Assembly: GCA_015232955.1 (NCBI GenBank)
Contig: JADFYS010000006.1
Location: 1-19,515 of the forward strand
DNA from: Gammaproteobacteria bacterium
GTDB taxonomy: Bacteria; Pseudomonadota; Gammaproteobacteria; Thiohalomonadales; Thiohalomonadaceae
Direction of reading: 5' to 3'
DNA: 19,515 nucleotides
The notes beneath the pieces are model-generated. The model was given only the letters and a program-made list of their open reading frames with translations. It searched no databases and was not told the DNA's origin. Shown here in pieces: positions 1-7,746 of the stretch (the first letter of the stretch is position 1; every line of letters starts with the position of its first letter). The translations under genes were made by a program, and so were the position numbers.

Positions 1-27
1 GGTAGTGCGAAGCAGGAGCCAGAGCCG

Positions 28-84
28 AGAAGAGTCGCGCTTATCGGCCCTCTGAAACCAGCGTTTTCAGGTATCTTGGGTATA
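28..84 (+). repeat. Right-hand end of an interspersed inverted-repeat element (copy A)
   Basis: These 57 bases match the right end of the complete element at 10003-10059 at about 47 of 57 positions without gaps. The match starts with an identical 15-base block, AGAAGAGTCGCGCTT, and ends in TTGGGTATA. The sequence to its left (1-27) does not match the complete copy, so this is either a variant with a different interior or a copy whose left part lies outside the window. It contains no gene and lies directly upstream of the hemerythrin gene. Confidence 0.75.
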
Positions 85-86
85 AT
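81..86 (+). promoter_or_regulatory. Possible -10 box (TATAAT) for the hemerythrin operon
   Basis: A perfect sigma-70 -10 hexamer begins inside the terminal TTGGGTATA of repeat copy A and is completed by the next two bases. No convincing -35 box lies 16-18 bases upstream; the bases there read about CCAGCG. The preceding GGG is not an extended -10. If used, transcription would start near 93 and give a leader of about 100 bases before the ATG at 194. The assignment is weak. Confidence 0.35.
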
Positions 87-193
87 TCAGTGCCACCATT
101 TTTCACTCTGGGGCACCTTTTCCATAGCCCCCACAGCAAAGTTAAGGCACAATAGGGGCTCATCAGAACTTGCATATGAGGTTATCTTCAATC

Positions 194-625
194 ATGTCCA
201 GCAGCGAAAGAATAGAGTGGGGAAAAGAGTACGAAACCGGGATTGATGATATTGACGAACAGCACATGATCCTGGTCCATACCCTGAATGATATTGCGGA
301 TAAGATAAACTACTATAACAGCGTCGAGATGCTGGAGGAGGTGACTCAAGACCTCCTGAGTTATGCCCTCTACCACTTCGAGACCGAAGAGACCCTGATG
401 CTCGGACACGGCTACCATGAGAAGGTGCCGGAAGAGGGAGAGACCCATCTTGAACAACACCGCGCCTTTTCCAAAAAGGTAGTCGATGTTCGCGAACAGC
501 TGAAGCAGGGAACATCTATCCCGGCTCAAGATATTATCGACTTCTTAAATCAATGGCTTAACAACCATATTCTGAAAACCGATAAAAAACTGGGGAAATT
601 TCTGAGCGATAGCGCCATTCAATAA
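194..625 (+). CDS. Bacteriohemerythrin (oxygen-binding di-iron protein)
   Basis: This is a 143-residue single-domain hemerythrin, a cytoplasmic four-helix bundle that reversibly binds O2 at a non-heme di-iron site. All seven expected ligands are visible in the right spacing: H24 (in DEQH), H61 and E65 (HFETE), H85 and H89 (HLEQH), and H125 and D130 (HILKTD). The bacterial signature around residues 9-24 (W..Y.TGI..ID.QH) is present. The ATG at 194 was chosen because it begins the conserved N-terminus; a GAGG lies 12 bases upstream. In-frame TTG 170 and ATG 176 would add a few unconserved residues. The gene heads a short plus-strand group with the two membrane proteins downstream. Likely roles are O2 storage or sensing, or O2 delivery under low oxygen; which one cannot be told from sequence. 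Confidence 0.93.
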   Translation: MSSSERIEWGKEYETGIDDIDEQHMILVHTLNDIADKINYYNSVEMLEEVTQDLLSYALYHFETEETLMLGHGYHEKVPEEGETHLEQHRAFSKKVVDVREQLKQGTSIPAQDIIDFLNQWLNNHILKTDKKLGKFLSDSAIQ

Positions 626-648
626 CCTAGCGCCCTACCCCGGATTTT

Positions 649-1047
649 ATGAACAGAGTTCGCACCATCAGCCATCGCGCAATCGGTATCATTGAGGATC
701 TCGGCCTCATCATCATCGCCATTGCTACCGTGATTGCTGTCGGTTTTGAGATTATGCATATGGTCAGACTGCAGGAGGTGACCCTTGCCGATCTCCTTCT
801 GCTCTTCATCTATCTCGAGGTTTTGGCGATGGTTGGTGTCTATTTAGAGTCGGGTAAACTTCCCATTCGGATGCCGCTCTACATCGCCATCGTCGCCCTG
901 GCACGATACCTGATTCTTGATGTGAAGAACATGGACACCCTGCGCATGGTCGGTGTCGCAGGGGCCACCCTCCTCATCGCCGTCACCGTTCTTGCCATCC
1001 GCTACGGCCACACCCGCTACCCCTACGGCGGTTCTGACGAGAAATAG
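649..1047 (+). CDS. PsiE-family (phosphate-starvation-inducible) inner-membrane protein
   Basis: This is a 132-residue, very hydrophobic protein with about four predicted membrane helices, near residues 15-36, 46-66, 74-91 and 98-118. The stretch ending in LLLLFIYLEVLAMVGVYL, followed by RMPLYIAIVALARYLIL, is typical of the PsiE family, named for E. coli PsiE. The biochemical role of the family is unknown. The gene starts 23 bases after the hemerythrin stop and ends just before the DUF486 gene, so the three are probably co-transcribed. No strong Shine-Dalgarno is visible ahead of the ATG (only GGA at about 641-643). No Pho-box-like sequence was seen upstream, so phosphate control is not supported here. 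Confidence 0.85.
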   Translation: MNRVRTISHRAIGIIEDLGLIIIAIATVIAVGFEIMHMVRLQEVTLADLLLLFIYLEVLAMVGVYLESGKLPIRMPLYIAIVALARYLILDVKNMDTLRMVGVAGATLLIAVTVLAIRYGHTRYPYGGSDEK

Positions 1048-1050
1048 CCG

Positions 1051-1413
1051 TTGCCGTTTGCAATCTCGCCGACGGTAATCACCATTGGTCTGCTGATCTG
1101 CAGCAACCTCTTCATGACCTTCGCCTGGTATGGTCATCTCCGTGACCTCAACCACAAACCGTGGCTTGTTGCTGCCGTTATCAGCTGGGGGATTGCCCTC
1201 TTTGAGTACCTCCTTCAGGTACCTGCCAACCGCATCGGTTACACCGTGTTAAATCTGGGGCAGCTCAAGATTATTCAGGAGGTGATCACCCTCTCTCTCT
1301 TTGTCCCGTTCTCATACTTCTATATGAAAGAGCCGCTTAAAATAGATTATCTCTGGGCCGGTCTCTGCATGATGGGTGCAGTCTATTTCATGTTTCGCAG
1401 TAAGATTTCGTAA
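1051..1413 (+). CDS. DUF486 / DMT-family small membrane protein
   Basis: This is a 120-residue protein with four predicted membrane helices, near residues 9-27, 38-56, 72-91 and 98-116. It carries the DUF486 hallmark around residues 51-77, including EYLLQVPANRIGY followed by LKIIQE. The family is annotated as drug/metabolite-transporter-like from its helix layout, but no substrate is established. The start is taken as TTG at 1051, 3 bases after the PsiE stop, because it gives the full family length and no ATG occurs before the first helix. The end lies only 6 bases from the end of the convergent iscX gene, so the two transcripts must overlap or share a terminator. Confidence 0.85.
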   Translation: MPFAISPTVITIGLLICSNLFMTFAWYGHLRDLNHKPWLVAAVISWGIALFEYLLQVPANRIGYTVLNLGQLKIIQEVITLSLFVPFSYFYMKEPLKIDYLWAGLCMMGAVYFMFRSKIS

Positions 1414-1419
1414 CTGGCA

Positions 1420-1620
1420 TCACTCGCGCTCTTCAATCCACTGCATCTGAATCGCTTCGAGTATCTTCTCATTCGAGCGGTCAGGCGGATCTTCAAACCC
1501 CTCCAGTTCACACACCCAGCGGTGAAGATCGGTAAAGCGGATCAGCCGCGGATCCGTTTCGGGGTGGTTCTCGTCCAGCTCTATCGCTATCTCAGCGACA
1601 TCGGTCCAACGCAATGACAT
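1420..1620 (-). CDS. iscX: IscX, small acidic Fe-S assembly regulator
   Basis: This 66-residue acidic protein has the same length as E. coli IscX (YfhJ) and the family's conserved features: LRWTDV near the start, RFTDLHRWVCELEGF in the middle and SNEKILEAIQMQW near the end. IscX binds IscS and iron and slows desulfurase activity; whether it is an iron donor or a regulator is debated in the literature. It is the last gene of the isc operon. Its ATG is preceded by GAGGAG six bases upstream, and it follows fdx by 14 bases. No terminator hairpin fits in the 6-base gap to the convergent DUF486 gene. Confidence 0.96.
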   Translation of the reverse strand: MSLRWTDVAEIAIELDENHPETDPRLIRFTDLHRWVCELEGFEDPPDRSNEKILEAIQMQWIEERE

Positions 1621-1634
1621 TACACGCTCCTCGC

Positions 1635-1973
1635 TCAGTGGTGTTCAGAGACCTGATTCAGGGTATATTTGGGGAGCTCGATCACCAGATCCTCTTCGCC
1701 CACCACCGCCTGACAGGAGAGCCGAGATTCAGGCTCCAGCCCCCACGCCTTATCGAGCATATCATCTTCATTTTCCGTCGACTCATTGAGGGAGTCGAAC
1801 CCCTCGCGCACGATGACATGACAGGTGGTACAGGCGCACGACTTCTCGCAGGCGTGTTCAATATCGATACCGTTCTCCAGCGCTATATCGCAGATGGTCT
1901 CGCCACTGCGCCCCTCAATCACCACCCCTTCAGGACAGTGCGCTTCATGCGGCAGAAATATCAGTTGTGGCAT
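1635..1973 (-). CDS. fdx: Isc-type [2Fe-2S] ferredoxin
   Basis: This is a 112-residue adrenodoxin-like ferredoxin. Cluster ligands C42, C48, C51 and C87 stand at the same positions as in E. coli Fdx, and the extra conserved C46 of the Isc type is present (ACEKSCACTTC). It supplies electrons to the IscS/IscU machinery during cluster assembly and works in the cytosol. The start lies 6 bases after the hscA stop; a GGGGAG formed by the last hscA codons sits 9 bases upstream of the ATG, so the two genes are probably translationally coupled. Confidence 0.96.
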   Translation of the reverse strand: MPQLIFLPHEAHCPEGVVIEGRSGETICDIALENGIDIEHACEKSCACTTCHVIVREGFDSLNESTENEDDMLDKAWGLEPESRLSCQAVVGEEDLVIELPKYTLNQVSEHH

Positions 1974-1979
1974 CTCCCA

Positions 1980-3857
1980 TTACTCCCCGAATGTATCTAC
2001 ATTTTGTCCCGACAGCGCCAGCTGAATACTGGCATTCATCCTCCGCGCCGCAAACTCGGTCGAGCTACGGTTCAGGGCAGAGATCGCCTCTTTTACCCGG
2101 CTCCAGTCGCTCCCTTTCTGACTCTGGCGGAGATGGGCAATGGCATCATCGATCGCCTGCCGCTCCTGAGGTGAGAGTAGTTGCTCACCATCTGCGGCCA
2201 GTGCCGCCTCCAGCGCCTCGACCACCCGATCGGCCTCTACATTCTGCTCCCGAAGGTTACGGGCATCCATATCTTCACGCGCATGGGCCATCGACTCCTG
2301 AATCATTCGCGCCACCTCATCATCGCCTAAGCCGTAAGAGGGTTTGACCTCGATCCGGCTCTCGATACCGGTCACCGCTTCATGGGCCACCACCGAGAGC
2401 AGTCCATCGGCATCTACCTGAAAGGTGACCCGGATTCGGGCGGCGCCGGCGGCCATCGCAGGGATCCCCCGCAGCTCAAAACGGGCGAGAGAGCGGCAGT
2501 CACTCACCAACTCCCGCTCCCCCTGAACCACATGGATCGCCATCGCCGTCTGCCCGTCCTTATAGGTGGTGAACTCTTGCGCCCGGGCGACCGGAATGGT
2601 GGTGTTGCGGGGAATGATCTTCTCTGCCAACCCCCCCATCATCTCCAGTCCGAGCGAGAGCGGGATCACATCGAGCAGCAGCATATCGCTATCGGGCTTG
2701 TTGCCGACGAGAATATCGGCCTGCATCGCCGCCCCTATCGCCACCACGCGATCGGGATCGATGGCGACATGGGGTTCTCGCTGAAAAAACGCCCCAACCA
2801 GCTGCCGGACACGAGGCATACGGGTCGATCCCCCCACCATCACCACATCCTCCACCCGGTTTAGCGCTATCCCCGCATCATTCAGGGCACGACGACACGG
2901 CACGAGTGTTTTACGGATAATGGTATCGATGATCCGGTGCAGCTGCTGACGGTTGAGGCGACCTTCCCAGAAAGTCCCATCCTCTTTTTCAATTAAAAAT
3001 TCGCTCTCTTCGCGATCACTCAACTCCTCCTTAATCCTACAGGCGTCATCCATCAGCCGTCGCATCTGATGATGACCGGCATCATCATCAATTCCCGCCT
3101 GAGCCATAATCCAGGTGGCGATGGCACGATCAATATCATCGCCCCCCAGAGCGGAGTCTCCGGATGTCGCCAGAACTTCGAATACTCCGCGGTTGAGACG
3201 GAGGATGGAGATATCGAAGGTGCCCCCCCCAAAATCGTAGACCGCAATCACCCCCTCTGACTTCTGATCAAGACCATAGGCGATAGCTGCTGCGGTCGGC
3301 TCATTGAGCAGGCGCATCACATTAAGTCCGGCAAGCAGTGCCGCATCTTTGGTCGCTTGCCGCTGCGGTTCATCAAAATAGGCCGGAACGGTGATCACCA
3401 CCCCTTCCGGCTCTCCCCCCACACTCTCTTTCAGACGCTGATGGAGGTGTTTCAGTATCTCACTCGAAACCTCAACCGGACTGAGATCGCCGACCACGGT
3501 TCGCACTTTGGGCATCCCCTTCTCACCATCAACAAAGTGATAAGGGAGCTGCGTACCGAGCCGCTTGATATCGTTGACCCCCCGTCCAAGGAAGCGTTTG
3601 GTGGAGCTGAGCGTATTGAGGGGATCGCCCTGGGCGGCAGATTTGGCCTGAGCGCCTACCGTCACCGTACCATCACGACGGTAGTGGACGACCGACGGTA
3701 ACAGGTGCCTTCCCTGCGCGTCGGGGAGGGTCTCTGCCATGCCACTGCGTACAGTCGCTACAAGGGAGTTGGTTGTTCCCAAGTCAATACCTGCCGAAAA
3801 ACGGTGCTGATGGGGTGCATCTCCCTGGTTGGGTTCGCTAATCTGGAGTAGAGCCAT
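1980..3857 (-). CDS. hscA: HscA, Hsp70-type chaperone for Fe-S cluster transfer
   Basis: This is a 625-residue Hsp70 homologue (E. coli HscA is 616). The ATPase domain occupies roughly residues 20-390, with phosphate loop GIDLGTTNSL at 23-32, NEPTAAAIAYGL, the second phosphate loop YDFGGGTFDIS and the adenosine motif GGSTRMPRVR. The substrate-binding domain and helical lid follow. HscA, with its co-chaperone HscB, binds the LPPVK motif of IscU and uses ATP to release the assembled cluster. It is set apart from hscB by 91 bases, the largest gap inside the isc operon apart from that after iscR. That gap holds a tandem TATACCCAA repeat, and no clear Shine-Dalgarno precedes the ATG at 3857. A weak internal promoter for hscA-fdx-iscX is therefore possible but unproven. 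Confidence 0.97.
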   Translation of the reverse strand: MALLQISEPNQGDAPHQHRFSAGIDLGTTNSLVATVRSGMAETLPDAQGRHLLPSVVHYRRDGTVTVGAQAKSAAQGDPLNTLSSTKRFLGRGVNDIKRLGTQLPYHFVDGEKGMPKVRTVVGDLSPVEVSSEILKHLHQRLKESVGGEPEGVVITVPAYFDEPQRQATKDAALLAGLNVMRLLNEPTAAAIAYGLDQKSEGVIAVYDFGGGTFDISILRLNRGVFEVLATSGDSALGGDDIDRAIATWIMAQAGIDDDAGHHQMRRLMDDACRIKEELSDREESEFLIEKEDGTFWEGRLNRQQLHRIIDTIIRKTLVPCRRALNDAGIALNRVEDVVMVGGSTRMPRVRQLVGAFFQREPHVAIDPDRVVAIGAAMQADILVGNKPDSDMLLLDVIPLSLGLEMMGGLAEKIIPRNTTIPVARAQEFTTYKDGQTAMAIHVVQGERELVSDCRSLARFELRGIPAMAAGAARIRVTFQVDADGLLSVVAHEAVTGIESRIEVKPSYGLGDDEVARMIQESMAHAREDMDARNLREQNVEADRVVEALEAALAADGEQLLSPQERQAIDDAIAHLRQSQKGSDWSRVKEAISALNRSSTEFAARRMNASIQLALSGQNVDTFGE

Positions 3858-3924
3858 AAGTGCTGTTGTCGTTAATTTATGAATAAATAGGGGTGTTGTT
3901 GCAGTTGTTGCGCGGGGCGATATC

Positions 3925-3942
3925 TATACCCAATATACCCAA
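3925..3942 (+). repeat. Tandem pair of the 9-mer TATACCCAA in the hscB-hscA spacer
   Basis: Two head-to-tail copies of TATACCCAA stand side by side. The same 9-mer forms the ends of the longer repeats at 28-84, 9895-10060 and, in variant form, 15772-16020. Read on the minus strand, the direction of the isc operon, it gives TTGGGTATATTGGGTATAGA, which contains two TATA-type -10-like hexamers. No -35 partner was recognised. Confidence 0.7.
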
Positions 3943-3948
3943 AGTAGA

Positions 3949-4488
3949 TTAGCCCAATAACTGCTCTTCCCGCTCATTGACCTCTTCCCGAAGTCGCTGC
4001 AGAAACTTCATCTGTTTCACATCTTCACCCGCCTGTCGGAGTGAGTGAGCACTGCCCTCGGCAAACCGCTGCTCCAGCCGTTGAAAAAGTGCCTCTTCAT
4101 CCTGCTGTAGTCGAAGACGGATCTCATCCAGCGCCTGTAGGGGATCCGCCTCCGCAGCAATATTCTCTAACCGTTCACGAAGCTCCATCTGCTGCAGCAG
4201 AAAGTCACCATCCATCGCCGTATCTGCGGCATCAAGCGGATATCCCAACAGGGTCAAGAGATAGGAGGCGCGTAACAGCGGCTGTTTCAGCGTCTGAAAG
4301 GCATCATTGACACGGGCTGTCCACTGCAGAGACAACCTTTTTTGCTCCTCACTCGCGGTGACAAACCTATCGGGATGGTACTGCTGCTGGAGCTCGAGGT
4401 AACGCTGTGCCAAGAGTTGACTATCGACACTAAACTGCTGCGGACAACCATAGAGTTCAAAGTAGTTCTGCTGCAGAGGATCAGACAT
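3949..4488 (-). CDS. hscB: HscB, J-domain co-chaperone of HscA
   Basis: This is a 179-residue protein with an N-terminal J domain (about residues 7-77) containing the HPD tripeptide at 38-40, which stimulates HscA ATPase. A C-terminal three-helix domain (about 90-175) binds IscU. E. coli HscB has 171 residues. The ATG at 4488 was chosen because it begins MSDPLQQNYFELYG, the conserved HscB start; the open frame runs 63 bases further into iscA without family similarity. With this start the gene overlaps the end of iscA by 8 bases, a sign of translational coupling. Confidence 0.96.
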   Translation of the reverse strand: MSDPLQQNYFELYGCPQQFSVDSQLLAQRYLELQQQYHPDRFVTASEEQKRLSLQWTARVNDAFQTLKQPLLRASYLLTLLGYPLDAADTAMDGDFLLQQMELRERLENIAAEADPLQALDEIRLRLQQDEEALFQRLEQRFAEGSAHSLRQAGEDVKQMKFLQRLREEVNEREEQLLG

Positions 4489-4804
4489 TAAAACTCTCAC
4501 CGCAACCACAGGAGTCTTTGGCGTTGGGGTTATTAAACTTAAAGCCCTCATTTAACCCTTCACGGGCAAAATCGAGTTCGGTCCCATCCAGATAGACCAG
4601 ACTCTTGGCATCCACGATCACCTTAATCCCCTGATCTTCAAAAACGGTATCCTCACCACCAATCTCATCTGCAAACTCAATCACATAGGCCATACCAGAG
4701 CAGCCGGAGGTCTTCACTCCAAGACGCAAGCCAACCCCCTTACCACGATTGGCAAGAAAGGTCTCCACCCGCTTTGCCGCATTTTCGGTGACTGTAATCG
4801 CCAT
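4481..4804 (-). CDS. iscA: IscA, A-type Fe-S carrier protein
   Basis: This is a 107-residue A-type carrier with the three conserved cysteines exactly as in E. coli IscA: C35 (SGCSG) and C99/C101 (CGCGESF). It accepts clusters from IscU, or iron, and delivers them to apoproteins, particularly for [4Fe-4S] maturation. Its ATG directly abuts the iscU stop codon and its end overlaps hscB. Confidence 0.97.
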   Translation of the reverse strand: MAITVTENAAKRVETFLANRGKGVGLRLGVKTSGCSGMAYVIEFADEIGGEDTVFEDQGIKVIVDAKSLVYLDGTELDFAREGLNEGFKFNNPNAKDSCGCGESFNV

Positions 4805-5203
4805 TTAATGCTCCTCTTTCACCTTCTCTTTTTTCGATTTAAGATCATTGATTGCCGAACGGATCGCATCTTCCGCCAGTACCGAGCAGTGTATCTTGAC
4901 CGGAGGCAGTGCCAACTCTTCAGCAATATCGCTGTTTTTGATGGTAGAGGCCTCTTCCAGGGTTTTCCCCTTAACCCACTCCGTCACCAGAGAGCTGGAG
5001 GCAATAGCCGAACCACAGCCGTAGGTTTTAAAGCAGGCGTCTTCGATAACCCCGTCATCACTGACCTTAATCTGCAACCGCATCACATCACCACACGCCG
5101 GTGCGCCAACCATCCCGGTACCGACATGGCTGTCCTCTTTATCAAAGTTACCGACATTGCGCGGGTTCTCATAATGGTCCATCACCTTGTCACTATATGC
5201 CAT
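4805..5203 (-). CDS. iscU: IscU, Fe-S cluster assembly scaffold
   Basis: This is a 132-residue scaffold protein. Cluster-ligand cysteines C37 (GAPACGD), C63 (YGCGSA) and C106 (IHCSVLA) and the HscA-recognition motif LPPVK (99-103) all stand at family positions. IscU receives sulfur from IscS and builds [2Fe-2S] clusters, which HscA/HscB then help release. The C-terminal tail is lysine/glutamate-rich and slightly longer than in E. coli (128 residues). GGGAGAAG precedes the start codon, and iscS ends 34 bases upstream. Confidence 0.98.
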   Translation of the reverse strand: MAYSDKVMDHYENPRNVGNFDKEDSHVGTGMVGAPACGDVMRLQIKVSDDGVIEDACFKTYGCGSAIASSSLVTEWVKGKTLEEASTIKNSDIAEELALPPVKIHCSVLAEDAIRSAINDLKSKKEKVKEEH

Positions 5204-5237
5204 TCTCTTCTCCCTTCCAGAGTTCTATTATCACCAA

Positions 5238-6458
5238 CTAATGGGCGGCCCACTGCACCGTCGAGAGGTCGACCCCCTCTTTAAACATCTCCCACAGCGG
5301 GGAGAGATCACGCAGCTTTTCCACCTTGCCCGCAATCAACTCTACCGCACGGTCGACATCCGCCTCGGTCGTAAAACGGCCAAAACTGAAACGGATCGAG
5401 CTGTGTGCCAGTTCATCACTCCGCCCCAGCGCCCGCAACACATATGAGGGTTCAAGGCTGGCAGAGGTACAGGCAGATCCCGAGGAGACCGCAAGATCGG
5501 AGAGCGCCAACATTAACGACTCTCCCTCCACATAGTTGAAGCTGATATTGAGATTGGTCGGGACGCGCCGCGCCATATCGCCGTTAATATAGACCTCTTC
5601 AATACCAGCGATCCCGTCGAGGAGGCGTTGGCGTAGATTTTCGGCATGGATGCGGTCACGCTCCATCTCTAACCCCGCCAGACGAAACGCCTCGCCCATA
5701 CCGACAATCTGGTGGGTAGCGAGGGTGCCGGATCGCATTCCACGCTCATGTCCCCCACCATGCATCTGGGCCTCGATCCGTACCCGAGGTTTGCGCTGAA
5801 CGAAGAGCGCCCCCATCCCTTTCGGGCCATAGATTTTATGGGCAGAGAGAGAGAGAAGATCGATCTTCATCGCCCGGACATCGATGGGAATTTTACCTGC
5901 ACTCTGAGCCGCATCGACATGAAAGAGGATCTTGCGTGATCGACAGAGTTCACCGATTGCCGCCACATCCTGAATGACACCAATCTCATTATTGACATGC
6001 ATGATGGAGACCAAAATGGTATCCGGTCGCATCGCCGCTTCGAGCTTTTCAAAAGAGATTAAACCATTCGCTTCCGGGTCGAGGTAGGTCACCTCAAACC
6101 CTTCCCGCTCCAGGTGACGACAGCTATCCAGTACCGCTTTGTGTTCGGTCTTACTGGTAATGATATGTCTGCCCTGCTTGTGATAGAAGTGGGCAGCCCC
6201 TTTAATCGCCAGATTATCTGACTCTGTCGCACCGGATGTCCAGACGATCTCTTTGGCATCGGCATGAATCAGATCCGCGACATGCTGCCTCGCCTCATCC
6301 ACCGCTTTTTCCGACTCCCAACCATAGAGGTGAGAGCGAGATGCGGGGTTACCAAACAGCCCATCGCCCATGGTGAGATAACGGCACATCTTCTCCGCAA
6401 CCCTGGGATCCACCGGGGTGGTGGCGGAATAATCGAAATAGATCGGTAAATGACTCAT
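5238..6458 (-). CDS. iscS: IscS, housekeeping cysteine desulfurase
   Basis: This is a 406-residue PLP-dependent class V aminotransferase-fold enzyme (E. coli 404). PLP lysine K208 lies in SLSAHKIYGP. Catalytic C330 lies in the flexible loop SSGSACTSASLEPSYVL, the sequence typical of true IscS. The C-terminus, PLWEMFKEGVDL, is the IscS tail known to contact IscU. It converts cysteine to alanine and passes persulfide sulfur to IscU and also to tRNA thiolation partners. It follows a second, divergent desulfurase gene by 25 bases, with GGAGAG 9 bases before the ATG. Confidence 0.98.
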   Translation of the reverse strand: MSHLPIYFDYSATTPVDPRVAEKMCRYLTMGDGLFGNPASRSHLYGWESEKAVDEARQHVADLIHADAKEIVWTSGATESDNLAIKGAAHFYHKQGRHIITSKTEHKAVLDSCRHLEREGFEVTYLDPEANGLISFEKLEAAMRPDTILVSIMHVNNEIGVIQDVAAIGELCRSRKILFHVDAAQSAGKIPIDVRAMKIDLLSLSAHKIYGPKGMGALFVQRKPRVRIEAQMHGGGHERGMRSGTLATHQIVGMGEAFRLAGLEMERDRIHAENLRQRLLDGIAGIEEVYINGDMARRVPTNLNISFNYVEGESLMLALSDLAVSSGSACTSASLEPSYVLRALGRSDELAHSSIRFSFGRFTTEADVDRAVELIAGKVEKLRDLSPLWEMFKEGVDLSTVQWAAH

Positions 6459-6483
6459 CTGTTACTACTCTCCAAAATTTACA

Positions 6484-7641
6484 CTAGCCCCGATTCACCA
6501 TCTTCCCGGCCAGATGCACCACCCCTTCCAGGGCGGTCATTAGCGGCGGGATATCCTCTTTGCGGTTGTCCCGCCCCAGAGTGATCCGCACCGCGGCCAA
6601 CGCCACCTCCGGAGCGACCCCCATCGCCGCCAATCGGGGGTTGGGGGTCTGGCGATCACTACCACAAGCCGAGCCGGAGGAGAGGGCAAATCCCTGTTGG
6701 TCCAGCAGCTGCACCACTGTATTTCCTGTTATCCCCGGCAGAGCAAACAGGAGGGTGTTGGGCAGCCGTTCAACCTCTTGCGCGAAGATCACCACTTCTG
6801 AAAACCGTCGCTGCAACTCCGCTTCCATCTGCCGTCGCAGCTGTAACTGACGACGACTCTCTTCCACCATCACCCTCTGCGCCAACTCCGCTGCCACCCC
6901 AAAACCGACGATGGCTGCGACATTTTCTGTTCCAGCACGGATCCCGCGCTCCTGACCACCCCCTTCAAGGAGGGGTCTCAAACGAAGGTCGTGACGAACC
7001 AGCAGCGCCCCAACCCCTTGCGGACCATACAACTTATGGGCGGAGAGGCTCATCGCCCCTAACCGCCACTGCCCAAAGGCAAGAGGCGCTTTACCGGCCA
7101 GCTGTACTGCGTCACTATGAAACAGGATCTGCTCTGCCTCCGCAAAAGCGGCAACCTCTGCCATCGGTTGCATCACACCGGTCTCATTATTCGCGGCCAT
7201 CAGTGACAGAACCCTACCCTCTGACTCCCGGCTGGCGTAGGCCCACTGTTCAAGGCTATCCATCGCCACCACACCATGGCTATCTGCTTTGAGGCAACTG
7301 ACCTCAACCCCAGACTGTTTCAACCCCTCTGCCGGTAGGGTGACTGAGGGGTGTTCGGTGGCGCCTATAGCTAACATAGGTCGCCGGGCGATAGAAACCA
7401 ACCCTTTTAGTAAAGAATTATTTGCCTCGGTGCCGCCACTGGTAAAATAGAGTTCGGATGGTAACCCCCCCGCCAACACTGCCACCTGTTCTCGCGCCTG
7501 CTCTATCGCCTGTCTCGCACCTCGCCCCCGCTGATGGAGAGTGGAGGGGTTACCAAAGCTCTGCTGAAGATAGGGCAGCATCGCCTCAAGCACCTCAGCG
7601 GCTATGGGAGTGGTTGCGTTATGGTCAAGATAGATCGACAT
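6484..7641 (-). CDS. Second cysteine desulfurase (NifS/IscS-like) in the isc operon
   Basis: This is a 385-residue paralogue of IscS with all key catalytic features: N-terminus IYLDHNATTP, TGGTE-like loop SGGTEANN (68-75), PLP lysine K203 in SLSAHKLYGP and catalytic C326 in SSGSACGSD. The active-site loop continues QTPNPRLAAMG in place of the ASLEPSYVLRALG of IscS, and the IscU-contacting IscS tail is missing. This is therefore a distinct subfamily rather than a recent duplicate. It lies between iscR and iscS and is co-directional. It may serve a different sulfur acceptor or a stress condition; the partner cannot be read from sequence. The ATG at 7641 has no strong Shine-Dalgarno, and the 105 bases to iscR hold no clear promoter or terminator. 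Confidence 0.93.
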   Translation of the reverse strand: MSIYLDHNATTPIAAEVLEAMLPYLQQSFGNPSTLHQRGRGARQAIEQAREQVAVLAGGLPSELYFTSGGTEANNSLLKGLVSIARRPMLAIGATEHPSVTLPAEGLKQSGVEVSCLKADSHGVVAMDSLEQWAYASRESEGRVLSLMAANNETGVMQPMAEVAAFAEAEQILFHSDAVQLAGKAPLAFGQWRLGAMSLSAHKLYGPQGVGALLVRHDLRLRPLLEGGGQERGIRAGTENVAAIVGFGVAAELAQRVMVEESRRQLQLRRQMEAELQRRFSEVVIFAQEVERLPNTLLFALPGITGNTVVQLLDQQGFALSSGSACGSDRQTPNPRLAAMGVAPEVALAAVRITLGRDNRKEDIPPLMTALEGVVHLAGKMVNRG

Positions 7642-7746
7642 TACTGAATCCGGGGTGTAGAGGGGTGGGATCTACCGCTGAAAAATTGGATAAAGTGGGG
7701 AGGCAACTCTAGCAAGAGAGGAGGATACGGAGAAGCATCCCCACCA

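Noticed and set aside
170..193. TTG 170 or ATG 176 as hemerythrin start
   Set aside because: The added residues are not conserved, and the family N-terminus begins right after ATG 194. They cannot be fully excluded.
1614..2174. Plus-strand open frame opposite fdx and the hscA end
   Set aside because: Both genes underneath are unmistakable; the frame shows no domain and no ribosome binding site.
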